Of a DNA stretch of 64,000 bases, positions 56,191-64,000 are shown one piece after another. Source of the DNA: Streptomyces sp. CNQ085. Lineage in GTDB: Bacteria; Actinomycetota; Actinomycetes; Streptomycetales; Streptomycetaceae. The number at the start of each line of letters is the position of its first letter. Positions within the stretch are counted from its first letter, which is position 1. The notes beneath the pieces are model-generated. The model ran no database searches and had not been told where the DNA came from. It was given only the letters and a program-made list of their open reading frames with translations. The translations under genes were made by a program, and so were the position numbers. The stretch spans positions 17,797 through 81,796 of the forward strand of contig NZ_JAJFAU010000001.1 in assembly GCF_022614595.1 (NCBI RefSeq), in the 5' to 3' direction.

Positions 56191-58134
56191 GTGAACGCAT
56201 GTCCCGCTCCGGACGGGATGACGACGCAGGAGGCGGCGGACCCGGCGGGAGGGCGGCCCACCACACCCGCCGCACCCGCCGCGGATGCCGCACTCGCGGA
56301 GCCCGCCGGGCCCGTCGTACCCCGGCAGTACGCCGGTGAGCGGAGGGCGGGCGACCCGCTGGAACACTCCGACCCGTTCGTGGCCGCCGACGCCGCGGCC
56401 GCCGAGAACCTGCTGCGCTGCTGGGTGCGGGAGAACGACCTGCCCCGGCCCGGCGGGGCCGTCCTCCGCGTCGCGCTGGCCTCCTGCGGTCTGGTGCTGC
56501 GGGTGCCGCTCCACCACTGGTCCGCCGCCGGCTGGCACCGCTTCGGCCCACCCGCCCTGGAGGGCGCCGCGCCCGGCACCGCCCCCCTCGACGCGGTGAC
56601 GCTGGCCGCCCTGCTGGCGAGGGAGGCCGCGCACCGCGGGCCCACGGCCCCGGGAGCCGCCAGGGGAGAGGGCACGGAGCTGGTCGGCCGGGTAGCCGAC
56701 TCCGTGGGCCGTACCGCCGTCTTCCTCGCCGACCGCCGGGCCCGTCCCGACGCACCACCCACCGCCGACCCGTTCCTGGACGGCGAGCAGTCCCTGATCC
56801 TCGGGCACCCGCTGCACCCGGTGCCCAAGAGCCGCGAGGGCGTCACCGGGGCCGAGGCACGCGCCTGGTCCCCGGAACTGCGCGGGGCCTTCCCCCTGCA
56901 CTGGGTGGCCGTCGACCGCTCCGTCCTGGCCTCCGACTCCGCCTGGACCGACCGCGGCCGGATCGTGCCCGCCGAACGGATCGCCGCCGAGCTGGCCGGG
57001 CCCGGGCTGCGTCTGCCCGAGGGGACGGTCCCCCTTCCGCTGCACCCCTGGCAGGCCCGAGAGGTGCGGCACCGCCCCGCCGTCACGGCTCTGCTCGAGG
57101 CCGGTCTGCTGCACGACCTCGGCCCGCACGGCGACCCGTGGCACCCGACCTCCTCCGTGCGCACCGTCCACCGGCCCGGCGTACCCGCCATGCTCAAGCT
57201 CTCGCTGGGCATGCGGATCACCAACTCCCGCCGGGAGAACCTCCGCAAGGAGCTGCGCCGCGGAGTGGAGGTGCACCGGCTGCTGCGCACCGGCCTGGGC
57301 GCGCGCTGGCGGGCCGCCTTCCCCGGCCGTCCGGGTTTCGACATCGTGCGCGACCCCGCCTGGCTGGCCGTCGACGACGGCGCCGGGAAGCCGGTGGCCG
57401 GGCTGGACACCGTCATCCGGCACAACCCCTTCGGGCCCGGCGGCGACGCCGTGTGCCTGGCCGGGCTGACCTCCCCCCGGCCCTGGCCCGGCGATCCCCG
57501 CGGCGCGCTCCGCTCCCGGCTGGCCGATGTCGTCACCCGGCTCGCGGCCCGTACGGGACGGCCGGTGGCCACCGTCGCCGCCGAGTGGTTCCTGCGCTAC
57601 CTCCACACCGTCGTGCACCCCGTGCTGTGGCTGGACGCCGAGGCGGGTATCGCCCTGGAGGCGCACCAGCAGAACACCGTGGTCCTGCTCGACGGCGACG
57701 GCTGGCCGGTTGGCGGCCGCTACCGCGACAACCAGGGCTACTACTTCCGCGAGTCCCACCGGGAGGCGCTCCGGAGGCGCTTGCCGGGCATCGGCGCGGA
57801 CAGCGACACCTTCGTCGCCGACGAGGTCGCCGACGAGCGCTTCGCCTACTACCTGGGCGTCAACAACGTACTGGGTCTGATCGGGGCGTTCGGCTCCCAG
57901 GGGCTGGCCGAGGAGGAACTGCTGCTCGCCGCGCTGCGCCGCTTCCTCACCGACGCCGACCGCCCCGGCGACGGCGCCCCCAGCTCATCGCTGCCCGCCC
58001 TCCTGCTTCACTCCCCGGTCCTGCGGTGCAAGGCCAACCTCCTCACCCGGCTGCACGGGCTGGACGAGCTGGCCGGGCCGGTGGACACCCAGTCCGTCTA
58101 TGTCACCGTCACCAACCCCCTGGTGAAGCCCTGA
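56191..58134 (+). CDS. IucA/IucC-family NIS siderophore synthetase
   Basis: A 647-residue ATP-dependent carboxylate-amine ligase. Type-A-like motif GHPLHPVPKSREGVTGAEA, then PLPLHPWQAREV, WHPTSSVRTVHRPGVPAMLKLSLGMRITNSRRENLRKEL, ALEAHQQNTVVLLDGD and RDNQGYYFRESH; these are the nucleotide- and metal-binding regions. It differs strongly from DesD, so it should condense a citrate- or dicarboxylate-type acid with an amine. GTG 56191 has AGGGAGA upstream. The matching S. coelicolor locus has further genes as I recall (SCO5799-5801); here only this gene and a GNAT remain. The product is unknown. Confidence 0.9.
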   Translation: MNACPAPDGMTTQEAADPAGGRPTTPAAPAADAALAEPAGPVVPRQYAGERRAGDPLEHSDPFVAADAAAAENLLRCWVRENDLPRPGGAVLRVALASCGLVLRVPLHHWSAAGWHRFGPPALEGAAPGTAPLDAVTLAALLAREAAHRGPTAPGAARGEGTELVGRVADSVGRTAVFLADRRARPDAPPTADPFLDGEQSLILGHPLHPVPKSREGVTGAEARAWSPELRGAFPLHWVAVDRSVLASDSAWTDRGRIVPAERIAAELAGPGLRLPEGTVPLPLHPWQAREVRHRPAVTALLEAGLLHDLGPHGDPWHPTSSVRTVHRPGVPAMLKLSLGMRITNSRRENLRKELRRGVEVHRLLRTGLGARWRAAFPGRPGFDIVRDPAWLAVDDGAGKPVAGLDTVIRHNPFGPGGDAVCLAGLTSPRPWPGDPRGALRSRLADVVTRLAARTGRPVATVAAEWFLRYLHTVVHPVLWLDAEAGIALEAHQQNTVVLLDGDGWPVGGRYRDNQGYYFRESHREALRRRLPGIGADSDTFVADEVADERFAYYLGVNNVLGLIGAFGSQGLAEEELLLAALRRFLTDADRPGDGAPSSSLPALLLHSPVLRCKANLLTRLHGLDELAGPVDTQSVYVTVTNPLVKP

Positions 58135-58154
58135 ACCTCACAGGAGATACCACC

Positions 58155-58880
58155 ATGACCACCGGTGTTCCACAGGCCTGCCCCGCTCCCGCCGTGTCCA
58201 CGGTCGCCACCGCGCCCGCTGCCGTACGCGTCCCGTCGGGCGCGGCGGTCCCGCCGATCGCCGCCGCTCCCGGCCCGCGACCGCCCTCCGGGCCGCCCCG
58301 GGCGCGGGCGGGTCTGCTGGACGGCGTCGCCGACTGGGGGCCGGTCATCACGGCCGCCGGTGTCTTCCGGCTCGTTCCCGTCCGCGTCGAACGCGACCTG
58401 CGGCTGATCACCGCCTGGATGAACGACCCCGCGGTGGCGGCCTTCTGGCACCTGGCAGGCCCCGCCGGCACCACCGCCGCGCATCTGCGCGCCCAGACCG
58501 GCGGCGACGGGCGCAGCGTACCGTGTCTGGGGGTGCTCTCCGGCGTCCCCATGAGCTACTGGGAGGTCTACCGCGCCGATCTCGACCCGCTCGCCCGGTA
58601 CCACCCGGTGCGCCCGCACGACACCGGGCTGCATCTGCTGATCGGCAGCGCGGCGGACCGGGGACGCGGGGTCGGCACGGTGCTGCTGCGGGCGGTCTCG
58701 GACCTCGTCCTGGACCGGCGTCCGGCCTGCGGCCGCGTCGTCGCCGAGCCCGACATCCGCAATGCCCCGTCCATCGCGGCCTTCCTGCGGGCGGGCTTCC
58801 GGCTGGCCGCCGAGACCGACCTCCCGGGCAAACGGGCCGCCGTGGTGGTCCGAGACCGGACGCCGCGGCCCCTCCCGTGA
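58155..58880 (+). CDS. GNAT acyltransferase paired with the NIS synthetase
   Basis: A 241-residue siderophore-type N-acyltransferase. A Pro/Ala-rich 65-residue start precedes the Acetyltransf_8 fold: FRLVPVRVERDLRLITAWMNDPAVAAFWHL, MSYWEVYRADLDPLARYHP, GLHLLIGSAADRGRGVGTVLLRAV and RVVAEPDIRNAPSIAAFLRAGF. It resembles IucB and DesC and would acylate an N-hydroxyamine for the adjacent synthetase. CAGGAGA precedes ATG 58155, 21 bases after the synthetase stop, so they form an operon. No N-hydroxylase is next to it. Confidence 0.88.
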   Translation: MTTGVPQACPAPAVSTVATAPAAVRVPSGAAVPPIAAAPGPRPPSGPPRARAGLLDGVADWGPVITAAGVFRLVPVRVERDLRLITAWMNDPAVAAFWHLAGPAGTTAAHLRAQTGGDGRSVPCLGVLSGVPMSYWEVYRADLDPLARYHPVRPHDTGLHLLIGSAADRGRGVGTVLLRAVSDLVLDRRPACGRVVAEPDIRNAPSIAAFLRAGFRLAAETDLPGKRAAVVVRDRTPRPLP

Positions 58881-58947
58881 CTTCCCGGGCGGGCTGTGGG
58901 CCGTACCGGGTACGGCTGTCGGCGCCGCCGCGTAAGGTGGCGGTCCT

Positions 58948-60981
58948 ATGACCAAGCCCGCCCTCACCGACCTCCTCCACGCCGCCGTCGCCGCCGTCGG
59001 AGGCACCGAGCGATCCGGCCAGGTGGCCATGGCCGAAGCCGTGGCCGAGGCCATCGACAGCAACGTCCACCTGCTGGTCCAGGCGGGCACCGGGACCGGC
59101 AAGTCGCTGGGATACCTGGTGCCCGCCCTGGCGCACGGGGAACGCACGGTCATCGCGACCGCGACGCTCGCCCTGCAGCGGCAGCTGGTCGAACGCGACC
59201 TGCCGCGTACGGTCGAGGCCCTCCACCCGCTGCTGCGCCGCCGTCCCGAGTACGCCATGCTCAAAGGACGCTCCAACTACCTGTGCCTGCACCGCCTCCA
59301 CGAGGGGGTGCCGCAGGACGACGAGGACGGTCTGTTCGACCCTTTCGAGGCCGCGGCCCCCACCAGCCGGCTGGGCAAGGACCTGCTGCGGCTGCGGGAC
59401 TGGGCGGACGAGACCGAGACCGGTGACCGCGACGACCTCACCCCGGGCGTCTCCGACCGCGCCTGGTCCCAGGTGTCGGTCTCCTCGCGGGAGTGCCTGG
59501 GCGCCACCCGCTGCGCCTACGGGGCGGAGTGCTTCGCGGAGGCGGCGCGCGAGCGGGCCAAGCTCGCCGAGGTGATCGTCACCAACCACGCGCTGCTGGC
59601 CATCGACGCCATCGAGGGTGCGCCGGTGCTCCCCGGCCATGAGGTCCTGATCGTCGACGAGGCGCACGAACTGGTCTCCCGGGTCACCGGGGTGGCCACC
59701 GGCGAGCTGACGCCGGGCGGGGTCAACCGGGCGGTGCGCCGTGCGGCCAAACTTGTCGACGAGAAGGAGGCCGACCGGCTGCAGACGGCCGCGGAGGGCT
59801 TCGAGCGGCTGATGGAGCTGGCGCTGCCGGGCCGGCTGGAGGAGATCCCCGAGGACCTCGGATACGCCCTGACGGCGCTGCGCGACGCGGCCCGCGCGGT
59901 CATCACCGCTCTGGGCAGCACCCGTGACCGGTCCGTCCAGGACGAGGACGCGGTCCGCCGCCAGGCCCAGGCCTCGGTGGAGAACGTCCACGCGGTCGCC
60001 GAGCGCATCGTGCAGGGCTCGGAGTACGACGTCGTCTGGTACGAGCGCCACGACCGCTACGGAGCCTCGCTGCGGGTCGCACCGCTGGCGGTCTCCGGAC
60101 TGCTGAGGGAGAAGCTGTTCGAGGACCGGTCGGTGGTGCTGGCCTCGGCCACGCTCAAGCTCGGCGGGGACTTCGACGGGGTGGGCGCCTCCCTGGGGCT
60201 GAGCGCCGGGGGACGGATCACGGAGGCCGGCGGCGCGGGTGCCGTCGGCGGGGACGAGGGGAACGGGAGCGACGCGGCGGAGGCGGGCGCCGGGGACCCG
60301 CAGTGGTGGGGACTGGACGTCGGCTCGCCCTTCGACTACCGCAGGCAGGGCATCCTCTACGTCGCCCAGCACCTGTCACCGCCCGGCCGGGAGGGCAGCC
60401 GCGGCGACATGCTGGACGAGCTGACCGAGCTGGTGGAAGCGGCCGGGGGACGCACCCTCGGACTGTTCTCCTCGATGCGGGCCGCCCAGGCGGCGGCCGA
60501 GGAAGTGCGCGGGCGGCTGGACGTACCCGTACTGCTGCAGGGCGAGGAGACCCTGGGCGAGCTGATCCGGCGCTTCGCGGCGGATGCCGAGACCTGCCTG
60601 TTCGGGACATTGTCGCTGTGGCAGGGCGTGGACGTGCCGGGCCCGAACTGCCAGCTGGTGGTGATGGACCGCATCCCGTTCCCGCGCCCCGACGATCCGC
60701 TGATGAGCGCCCGGCAGAAGGCCGTGGAGGAGGCAGGCGGAAACGGCTTCATGGCGGTGGCGGCCACCCACGCCGCGCTGCTGATGGCACAGGGGGCGGG
60801 CCGTCTGGTGCGGGCGACGGGAGACCGGGGCGTGGTCGCGGTACTGGACTCGCGGCTGGCCCGGGCACGCTACGGGAGCTTCCTGCGGGCCTCGATGCCC
60901 GACTTCTGGTACACCACCGACCGCAACCAGGTGCGCCGTTCACTGGCGGCCATCGACGCCGCGGTCAGGGAGAGCGCGTAG
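58948..60981 (+). CDS. DinG/Rad3-type ATP-dependent DNA helicase
   Basis: A 677-residue superfamily 2 helicase. Walker A GTGTGKS is near residue 48, DEAH in VLIVDEAHELVS, and GTLSLWQGVDVPG plus AQGAGRLVRATGDRG are later motifs. The Fe-S cluster Cys set of XPD/DinG is present: NYLC, SSREC, TRC and EC, spaced as in the family. It unwinds damaged or R-loop DNA 5' to 3'. A Gly/Ala-rich insert (about 425-450) is variable. It lies next to lexA (converging), but I see no SOS box in front of it. Confidence 0.92.
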   Translation: MTKPALTDLLHAAVAAVGGTERSGQVAMAEAVAEAIDSNVHLLVQAGTGTGKSLGYLVPALAHGERTVIATATLALQRQLVERDLPRTVEALHPLLRRRPEYAMLKGRSNYLCLHRLHEGVPQDDEDGLFDPFEAAAPTSRLGKDLLRLRDWADETETGDRDDLTPGVSDRAWSQVSVSSRECLGATRCAYGAECFAEAARERAKLAEVIVTNHALLAIDAIEGAPVLPGHEVLIVDEAHELVSRVTGVATGELTPGGVNRAVRRAAKLVDEKEADRLQTAAEGFERLMELALPGRLEEIPEDLGYALTALRDAARAVITALGSTRDRSVQDEDAVRRQAQASVENVHAVAERIVQGSEYDVVWYERHDRYGASLRVAPLAVSGLLREKLFEDRSVVLASATLKLGGDFDGVGASLGLSAGGRITEAGGAGAVGGDEGNGSDAAEAGAGDPQWWGLDVGSPFDYRRQGILYVAQHLSPPGREGSRGDMLDELTELVEAAGGRTLGLFSSMRAAQAAAEEVRGRLDVPVLLQGEETLGELIRRFAADAETCLFGTLSLWQGVDVPGPNCQLVVMDRIPFPRPDDPLMSARQKAVEEAGGNGFMAVAATHAALLMAQGAGRLVRATGDRGVVAVLDSRLARARYGSFLRASMPDFWYTTDRNQVRRSLAAIDAAVRESA

Positions 60982-61172
60982 GGCGGGGCAGCACAGTGGG
61001 GTGACAGGACGGGGCGGCGGGTGGGCAGAGTCCGGCCCCCGACCGCTCCCGGGTTTGTGAACCCCTGCCGGAACACCGGGAGCACGGGGAAGAGCCGGGC
61101 CCCGGGACCGGCGCAGTGATCCCGGGGCGATCCCTTCCGGCCGCCGCGCGGCCGGTGCCGTGCTGTGGCGCG

Positions 61173-61967
61173 TCAGACGCGCCGCAGCACAGCGACGACC
61201 TTGCCGAGAATGGTGGCCTCGTCGCCGGGGATCGGCTGGTAGGCGGCGTTGTGGGGGATCAGCCACACATGCCCGTCCTCGCGCCTGAAGCGCTTGACGG
61301 TCGCCTCGCCGTCCAGCATGGCGGCGACGATGTCGCCGTTCTCGGCGACCGGCTGGCGGCGCACCGTGACCCAGTCGCCGTCGCAGATCGCCGCGTCGAC
61401 CATGGAGTCGCCGATGACCTTGAGCACGAACAGCTCGCCGTCGCCGACGAGCTGGCGGGGCAGCGGGAAGACGTCCTCTACCGACTCCTCGGCGAGGATC
61501 GGGCCTCCGGCGGCGATCCGGCCGACCAGGGGGACGTAGGAGGCGGCGGGCTTGCCGGTGGTGTCGGTGGTCTGGCTGGTGGGCGCGTCCGAGGCGCGCA
61601 CCTCGTAGGCGCGGGGGCGGTGCGGGTCGCGCCGCAGGAAGCCCTTGCGCTCCAGGGCCATCAGCTGGTGGGCCACGGAGGAGGTGGAGGACAGGCCGAC
61701 GGCCTGTCCGATCTCCCGCATCGACGGCGGGTAGCCGCGGCGCTGCACCGAGTCGCGGATCACCTCGATCACCCGGCGCTGCCGGTCAGTCAGCCCGGAG
61801 CTGTCGGCTCGGATTCCCGGTGGGCGGCCGGGCAGGGAGCGGGTGGGCCTGAGAGCCTCCGCACCGTCGTCCGTGCTGTCGGGCGCGCCGGAAACGGCGT
61901 TTGCCTCCCGCACACGGTCGGCCCGGTCCCGTGCGGTGATGGTGCTGCTCTCTGCTGTGGTGGTCAC
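61173..61967 (-). CDS. lexA: SOS repressor LexA
   Basis: A 264-residue repressor of DNA-damage genes. A 55-residue flexible start precedes the winged helix ([40 protein letters not shown]). The self-cleavage site is Ala153-Gly154 (GRIAAGGP); Ser188 (GDSMVDAA) and Lys225 (EATVKRF) are the catalytic pair. GTG 61967 follows GAGAGGGG; the frame extends back to 62057 through the operator, so that start is rejected. Its own SOS box lies at 62030-62045. Confidence 0.97.
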   Translation of the reverse strand: MTTTAESSTITARDRADRVREANAVSGAPDSTDDGAEALRPTRSLPGRPPGIRADSSGLTDRQRRVIEVIRDSVQRRGYPPSMREIGQAVGLSSTSSVAHQLMALERKGFLRRDPHRPRAYEVRASDAPTSQTTDTTGKPAASYVPLVGRIAAGGPILAEESVEDVFPLPRQLVGDGELFVLKVIGDSMVDAAICDGDWVTVRRQPVAENGDIVAAMLDGEATVKRFRREDGHVWLIPHNAAYQPIPGDEATILGKVVAVLRRV

Positions 61968-62029
61968 GTCGGCCCCTCTCGAGCGGTTCTCCCTGGTTGG
62001 ACAACGGTATGTGCTTTCGAAAGGTTGCG

Positions 62030-62045
62030 CCAAACACACGTTCGA
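62030..62045. promoter_or_regulatory. LexA box of lexA
   Basis: On the minus strand TCGAACGTGTGTTTGG fits CGAAC-R-N-R-Y-GTTYG, 63 bases before the lexA GTG. It gives self-repression. Confidence 0.85.
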
Positions 62046-62182
62046 GTGAAATTCCACAGATTAGCTGACGTGATTGATGAGGCCGGTGTAGGGACTGCGA
62101 ATCGCCTGCGATCGCTACGGTAGCCTCTCGTGCGTTTGCCGCTCCGGCGTTTCCGGCATGCATGGCGTGTTCGTCGGGCAGC

Positions 62183-62230
62183 TACCAGATGTAGTGGTTA
62201 GATATTCGACGGCCACCCAGAAGTTGTGGT
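62183..62230 (+). promoter_or_regulatory. Tandem NrdR boxes upstream of nrdR-nrdJ
   Basis: TACCAGATGTAGTGGT (62183-62198) and ACCCAGAAGTTGTGGT (62215-62230) agree at 12 of 16 positions and start exactly 32 bases apart, about three helical turns. This paired layout is typical for NrdR, which represses ribonucleotide reductase genes. They lie about 150-190 bases before the nrdR ATG. Confidence 0.75.
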
Positions 62231-62374
62231 CCCCTGGTCCTGGAGGGCGGCGGGCATCACCTATGCTGGTGGCCGCTTTCGGGGTCCGCCCACTGGGTAC
62301 CCGAACGTGTGTCCAACGCTGTTCCGCTGCGCCGCTCATGCTGCGCCATCGAGGGTGAAGGAGGGTGGGAAGCG

Positions 62375-62986
62375 ATGCACTGCCCCTTCTGCCGGCACCC
62401 CGACAGCCGCGTCGTCGACAGTCGCACCACCGACGACGGCACCGCGATCCGCCGACGCCGCCAGTGCCCGCACTGCTCGCGCCGCTTCACGACGGTGGAG
62501 AACGCGTCGTTGATGGTCATCAAGCGGAGCGGGGTCACCGAGCCCTTCAGCCGGGACAAGGTGATCGCCGGGGTGCGCAAGGCATGCCAGGGGCGTCCGG
62601 TCACCGAGGACGCGCTCGCCAAGCTGGGCCAGCGGGTCGAGGAGGCGGTGCGCGCCACCGGGAGCGCCGAGCTGTCCACGCACGATGTCGGGCTGGCCAT
62701 ACTCGGTCCGCTGCGCGAACTGGACCTCGTGGCGTACCTGCGCTTCGCCTCCGTGTACCAGGCGTTCGACTCGCTGGAGGACTTCGAGGCCGCGATCGCC
62801 GAGCTGCGCGGGGAACGGACGCCGGCGGGCGGTGACCGTGCCGGCGGAGGCGACGCTGCGCCGGGCAGAACCACGGCCGCGGGAGCCGGGGGCCGCAGCG
62901 GTCCCGGGAGGACCGGAGACGGAAGCGACGGCGGAGGCGGCGAAAGCCCCGCCGCTCCGCCCGCGCCACTGGCCGCCGGAGACTGA
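62375..62986 (+). CDS. nrdR: Ribonucleotide reductase repressor NrdR
   Basis: A 203-residue repressor. Zinc ribbon Cys3, Cys6, Cys31 and Cys34 ([35 protein letters not shown]) binds DNA; the ATP-cone (about 46-136, [25 protein letters not shown]) senses ATP versus dATP. After residue 150 there is a 50-residue Gly/Ala/Arg-rich tail; the usual length is near 150-180, so the tail is long. ATG 62375 has GGAGGG upstream. The frame open to 62309 is not needed. Confidence 0.96.
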   Translation: MHCPFCRHPDSRVVDSRTTDDGTAIRRRRQCPHCSRRFTTVENASLMVIKRSGVTEPFSRDKVIAGVRKACQGRPVTEDALAKLGQRVEEAVRATGSAELSTHDVGLAILGPLRELDLVAYLRFASVYQAFDSLEDFEAAIAELRGERTPAGGDRAGGGDAAPGRTTAAGAGGRSGPGRTGDGSDGGGGESPAAPPAPLAAGD

Positions 62987-63043
62987 GCGGCCCCACACGG
63001 ACCGGACCGGAGCGCGTCGTGCTCCGGCCATCGAAACGAACAC

Positions 63044-63068
63044 CACACCCCGGGAAGTGCGGGGTGTG
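63044..63068. repeat. Hairpin between nrdR and nrdJ
   Basis: Nine-base arms CACACCCCG and CGGGGTGTG around a seven-base loop, 58 bases after the nrdR stop and 32 before nrdJ. It may weaken transcription or protect the mRNA end between the two genes. Confidence 0.45.
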
Positions 63069-63099
63069 TCAGGGCGTTATGCCTGTACAGGGAGGCGGA

Positions 63100-64000
63100 A
63101 TGACAGAGACGACGAGCGACCCGGCACGAGGGGCCCGGTCCAAGGGGACCAAGGCCGCCAAGGGTCTGCGGATCGAGCGCATCCACACCACCCCCGGGGT
63201 GCACCCGTACGACGAGGTGGTCTGGGAGCGCCGTGACGTCGTCATGACCAACTGGCGCGACGGCTCGGTCAACTTCGAGCAGCGCGGCGTGGAGTTCCCC
63301 GACTTCTGGTCGGTGAACGCGGTCAACATCGTCACCAGCAAGTACTTCCGCGGCGCGGTCGGTACCCCCCAGCGCGAGACCAGCCTGAAGCAGCTGATCG
63401 ACCGCGTGGTCAAGACCTACCGCGCCGCCGGTGAGAAGCACGGCTACTTCGCCTCCCCGGCCGACGCCGAGATCTTCGAGCACGAGCTGGCCCACGCCGT
63501 GCTCCACCAGGTGTTCTCGTTCAACTCCCCGGTGTGGTTCAACGTCGGCACCGCCCAGCCCCAGCAGGTCTCCGCCTGCTTCATCCTCTCCGTCGACGAC
63601 TCCATGGAGTCGATCCTGGAGTGGTACAAGGAAGAGGGGATGATCTTCAAGGGAGGTTCCGGCGCGGGCCTGAACCTCTCGCGCATCCGCTCCTCCAAGG
63701 AACTGCTCTCCTCCGGCGGCAATGCCTCGGGCCCGGTCTCCTTCATGCGCGGCGCCGACGCCTCCGCCGGGACGATCAAGTCCGGCGGCGCCACCCGCCG
63801 CGCGGCCAAGATGGTCGTCCTGGACGTGGACCACCCCGACGTCGAGGCGTTCATCGAGACCAAGGTCAAGGAGGAGGAGAAGATCCGCGCCCTGCGCGAC
63901 GCGGGCTTCGACATGGACCTGGGCGGCGACGACATCACCTCCGTCCAGTACCAGAACGCCAACAACTCCGTCCGCGTCAACGACGCCTTCATGAAGGCCG
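63100..64000 (+). CDS. nrdJ: Class II (B12-dependent) ribonucleotide reductase NrdJ, 5' part
   Basis: The first 300 codons of a large adenosylcobalamin-dependent ribonucleoside reductase; the gene runs out of the window. VVWERRDVVMTNWRDGSVNFEQRGVEFPDFWS then FNSPVWFNVGTAQPQQVSACFILSVDDSMESIL is the catalytic barrel start, with Cys of SACFIL as the first of the redox pair. GMIFKGGSGAGLNLSRIRSSKELLSSGGNASGPVSFM follows. ATG 63100 follows GGGAGGCGGA. It supplies dNTPs and is co-controlled with nrdR by the boxes at 62183-62230. No B12 riboswitch is visible in front of it. Confidence 0.97.
   Translation, partial: MTETTSDPARGARSKGTKAAKGLRIERIHTTPGVHPYDEVVWERRDVVMTNWRDGSVNFEQRGVEFPDFWSVNAVNIVTSKYFRGAVGTPQRETSLKQLIDRVVKTYRAAGEKHGYFASPADAEIFEHELAHAVLHQVFSFNSPVWFNVGTAQPQQVSACFILSVDDSMESILEWYKEEGMIFKGGSGAGLNLSRIRSSKELLSSGGNASGPVSFMRGADASAGTIKSGGATRRAAKMVVLDVDHPDVEAFIETKVKEEEKIRALRDAGFDMDLGGDDITSVQYQNANNSVRVNDAFMKA

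Noticed and set aside
62987-63099. Cobalamin riboswitch in front of nrdJ
   Set aside because: The gap is only about 110 bases and shows one simple hairpin, without the B12 box or enough length for a cobalamin aptamer.

Overview
The window is very GC-rich (roughly 72 percent by eye), with strong third-position GC bias and frequent GTG starts. It is chromosomal DNA of a Streptomyces or a close relative. The right half (about 34.7-64 kb) has the order recA-recX-gluDCBA-two-component system-TAXI binding protein-miaB-miaA-dapF-rsh-hflX-NIS siderophore synthetase-DinG-type helicase-lexA-nrdR-nrdJ. This is the conserved core order I recall from S. coelicolor (about SCO5769 to SCO5805). The left third is more variable.

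Layout. 0-8.6 kb: small housekeeping and stress genes (MT0933-type antitoxin, PGRP amidase, slipin, PPOX oxidoreductase, Nudix hydrolase, FadH-like oxidoreductase, NTF2-like/PadR pair, YjbR protein). 8.7-23.8 kb: a desferrioxamine-type siderophore locus. desABCD run leftward as one overlapping operon with an MFS exporter, a cytoplasmic penicillin-acylase-like hydrolase and an extra GNAT. desF-desE form a second unit, and a complete FecCD-FecCD-ATPase importer is divergent. Two DmdR1/DtxR-type iron boxes (18503 and 20697) account for iron control of all three units. 23.9-33 kb: metallo-hydrolase, RNase H, a broken lamin-tail gene, CAP-domain protein, a TetR/dehydrogenase divergent pair with a clear operator, CoA-disulfide-reductase-like enzyme, septum-formation lipoprotein and snapalysin.

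33-36.4 kb is the most unusual part. The only SOS box near recA lies about 1.5 kb upstream of it, in front of a phage-type RecA-fold ATPase (Sak4/AAA_24-like). This is followed by a frameshifted phage gene, then recA and recX. It looks as if a phage recombination module sits between the recA SOS promoter and recA, so recA induction may depend on read-through.

36.4-64 kb: MFS pseudogene, FAD monooxygenase, glutamate ABC transporter closed by a perfect 20-bp hairpin, OmpR/HK pair, tRNA modification genes miaB and miaA, lysine/cell-wall gene dapF, an Rsh protein with an eroded synthetase region, hflX, a decayed response regulator, panD, a second NIS synthetase plus acyltransferase pair without its own amine-supply genes, the helicase, lexA with its self-regulatory SOS box, and nrdR-nrdJ preceded by tandem NrdR boxes 32 bp apart. 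Four genes show clear decay (lamin-tail, phage gene, MFS, response regulator). Several genes have a TANNNT-like -10 element placed so that transcription would begin at the start codon (leaderless mRNAs). No tRNA, rRNA, CRISPR array or insertion sequence was found.
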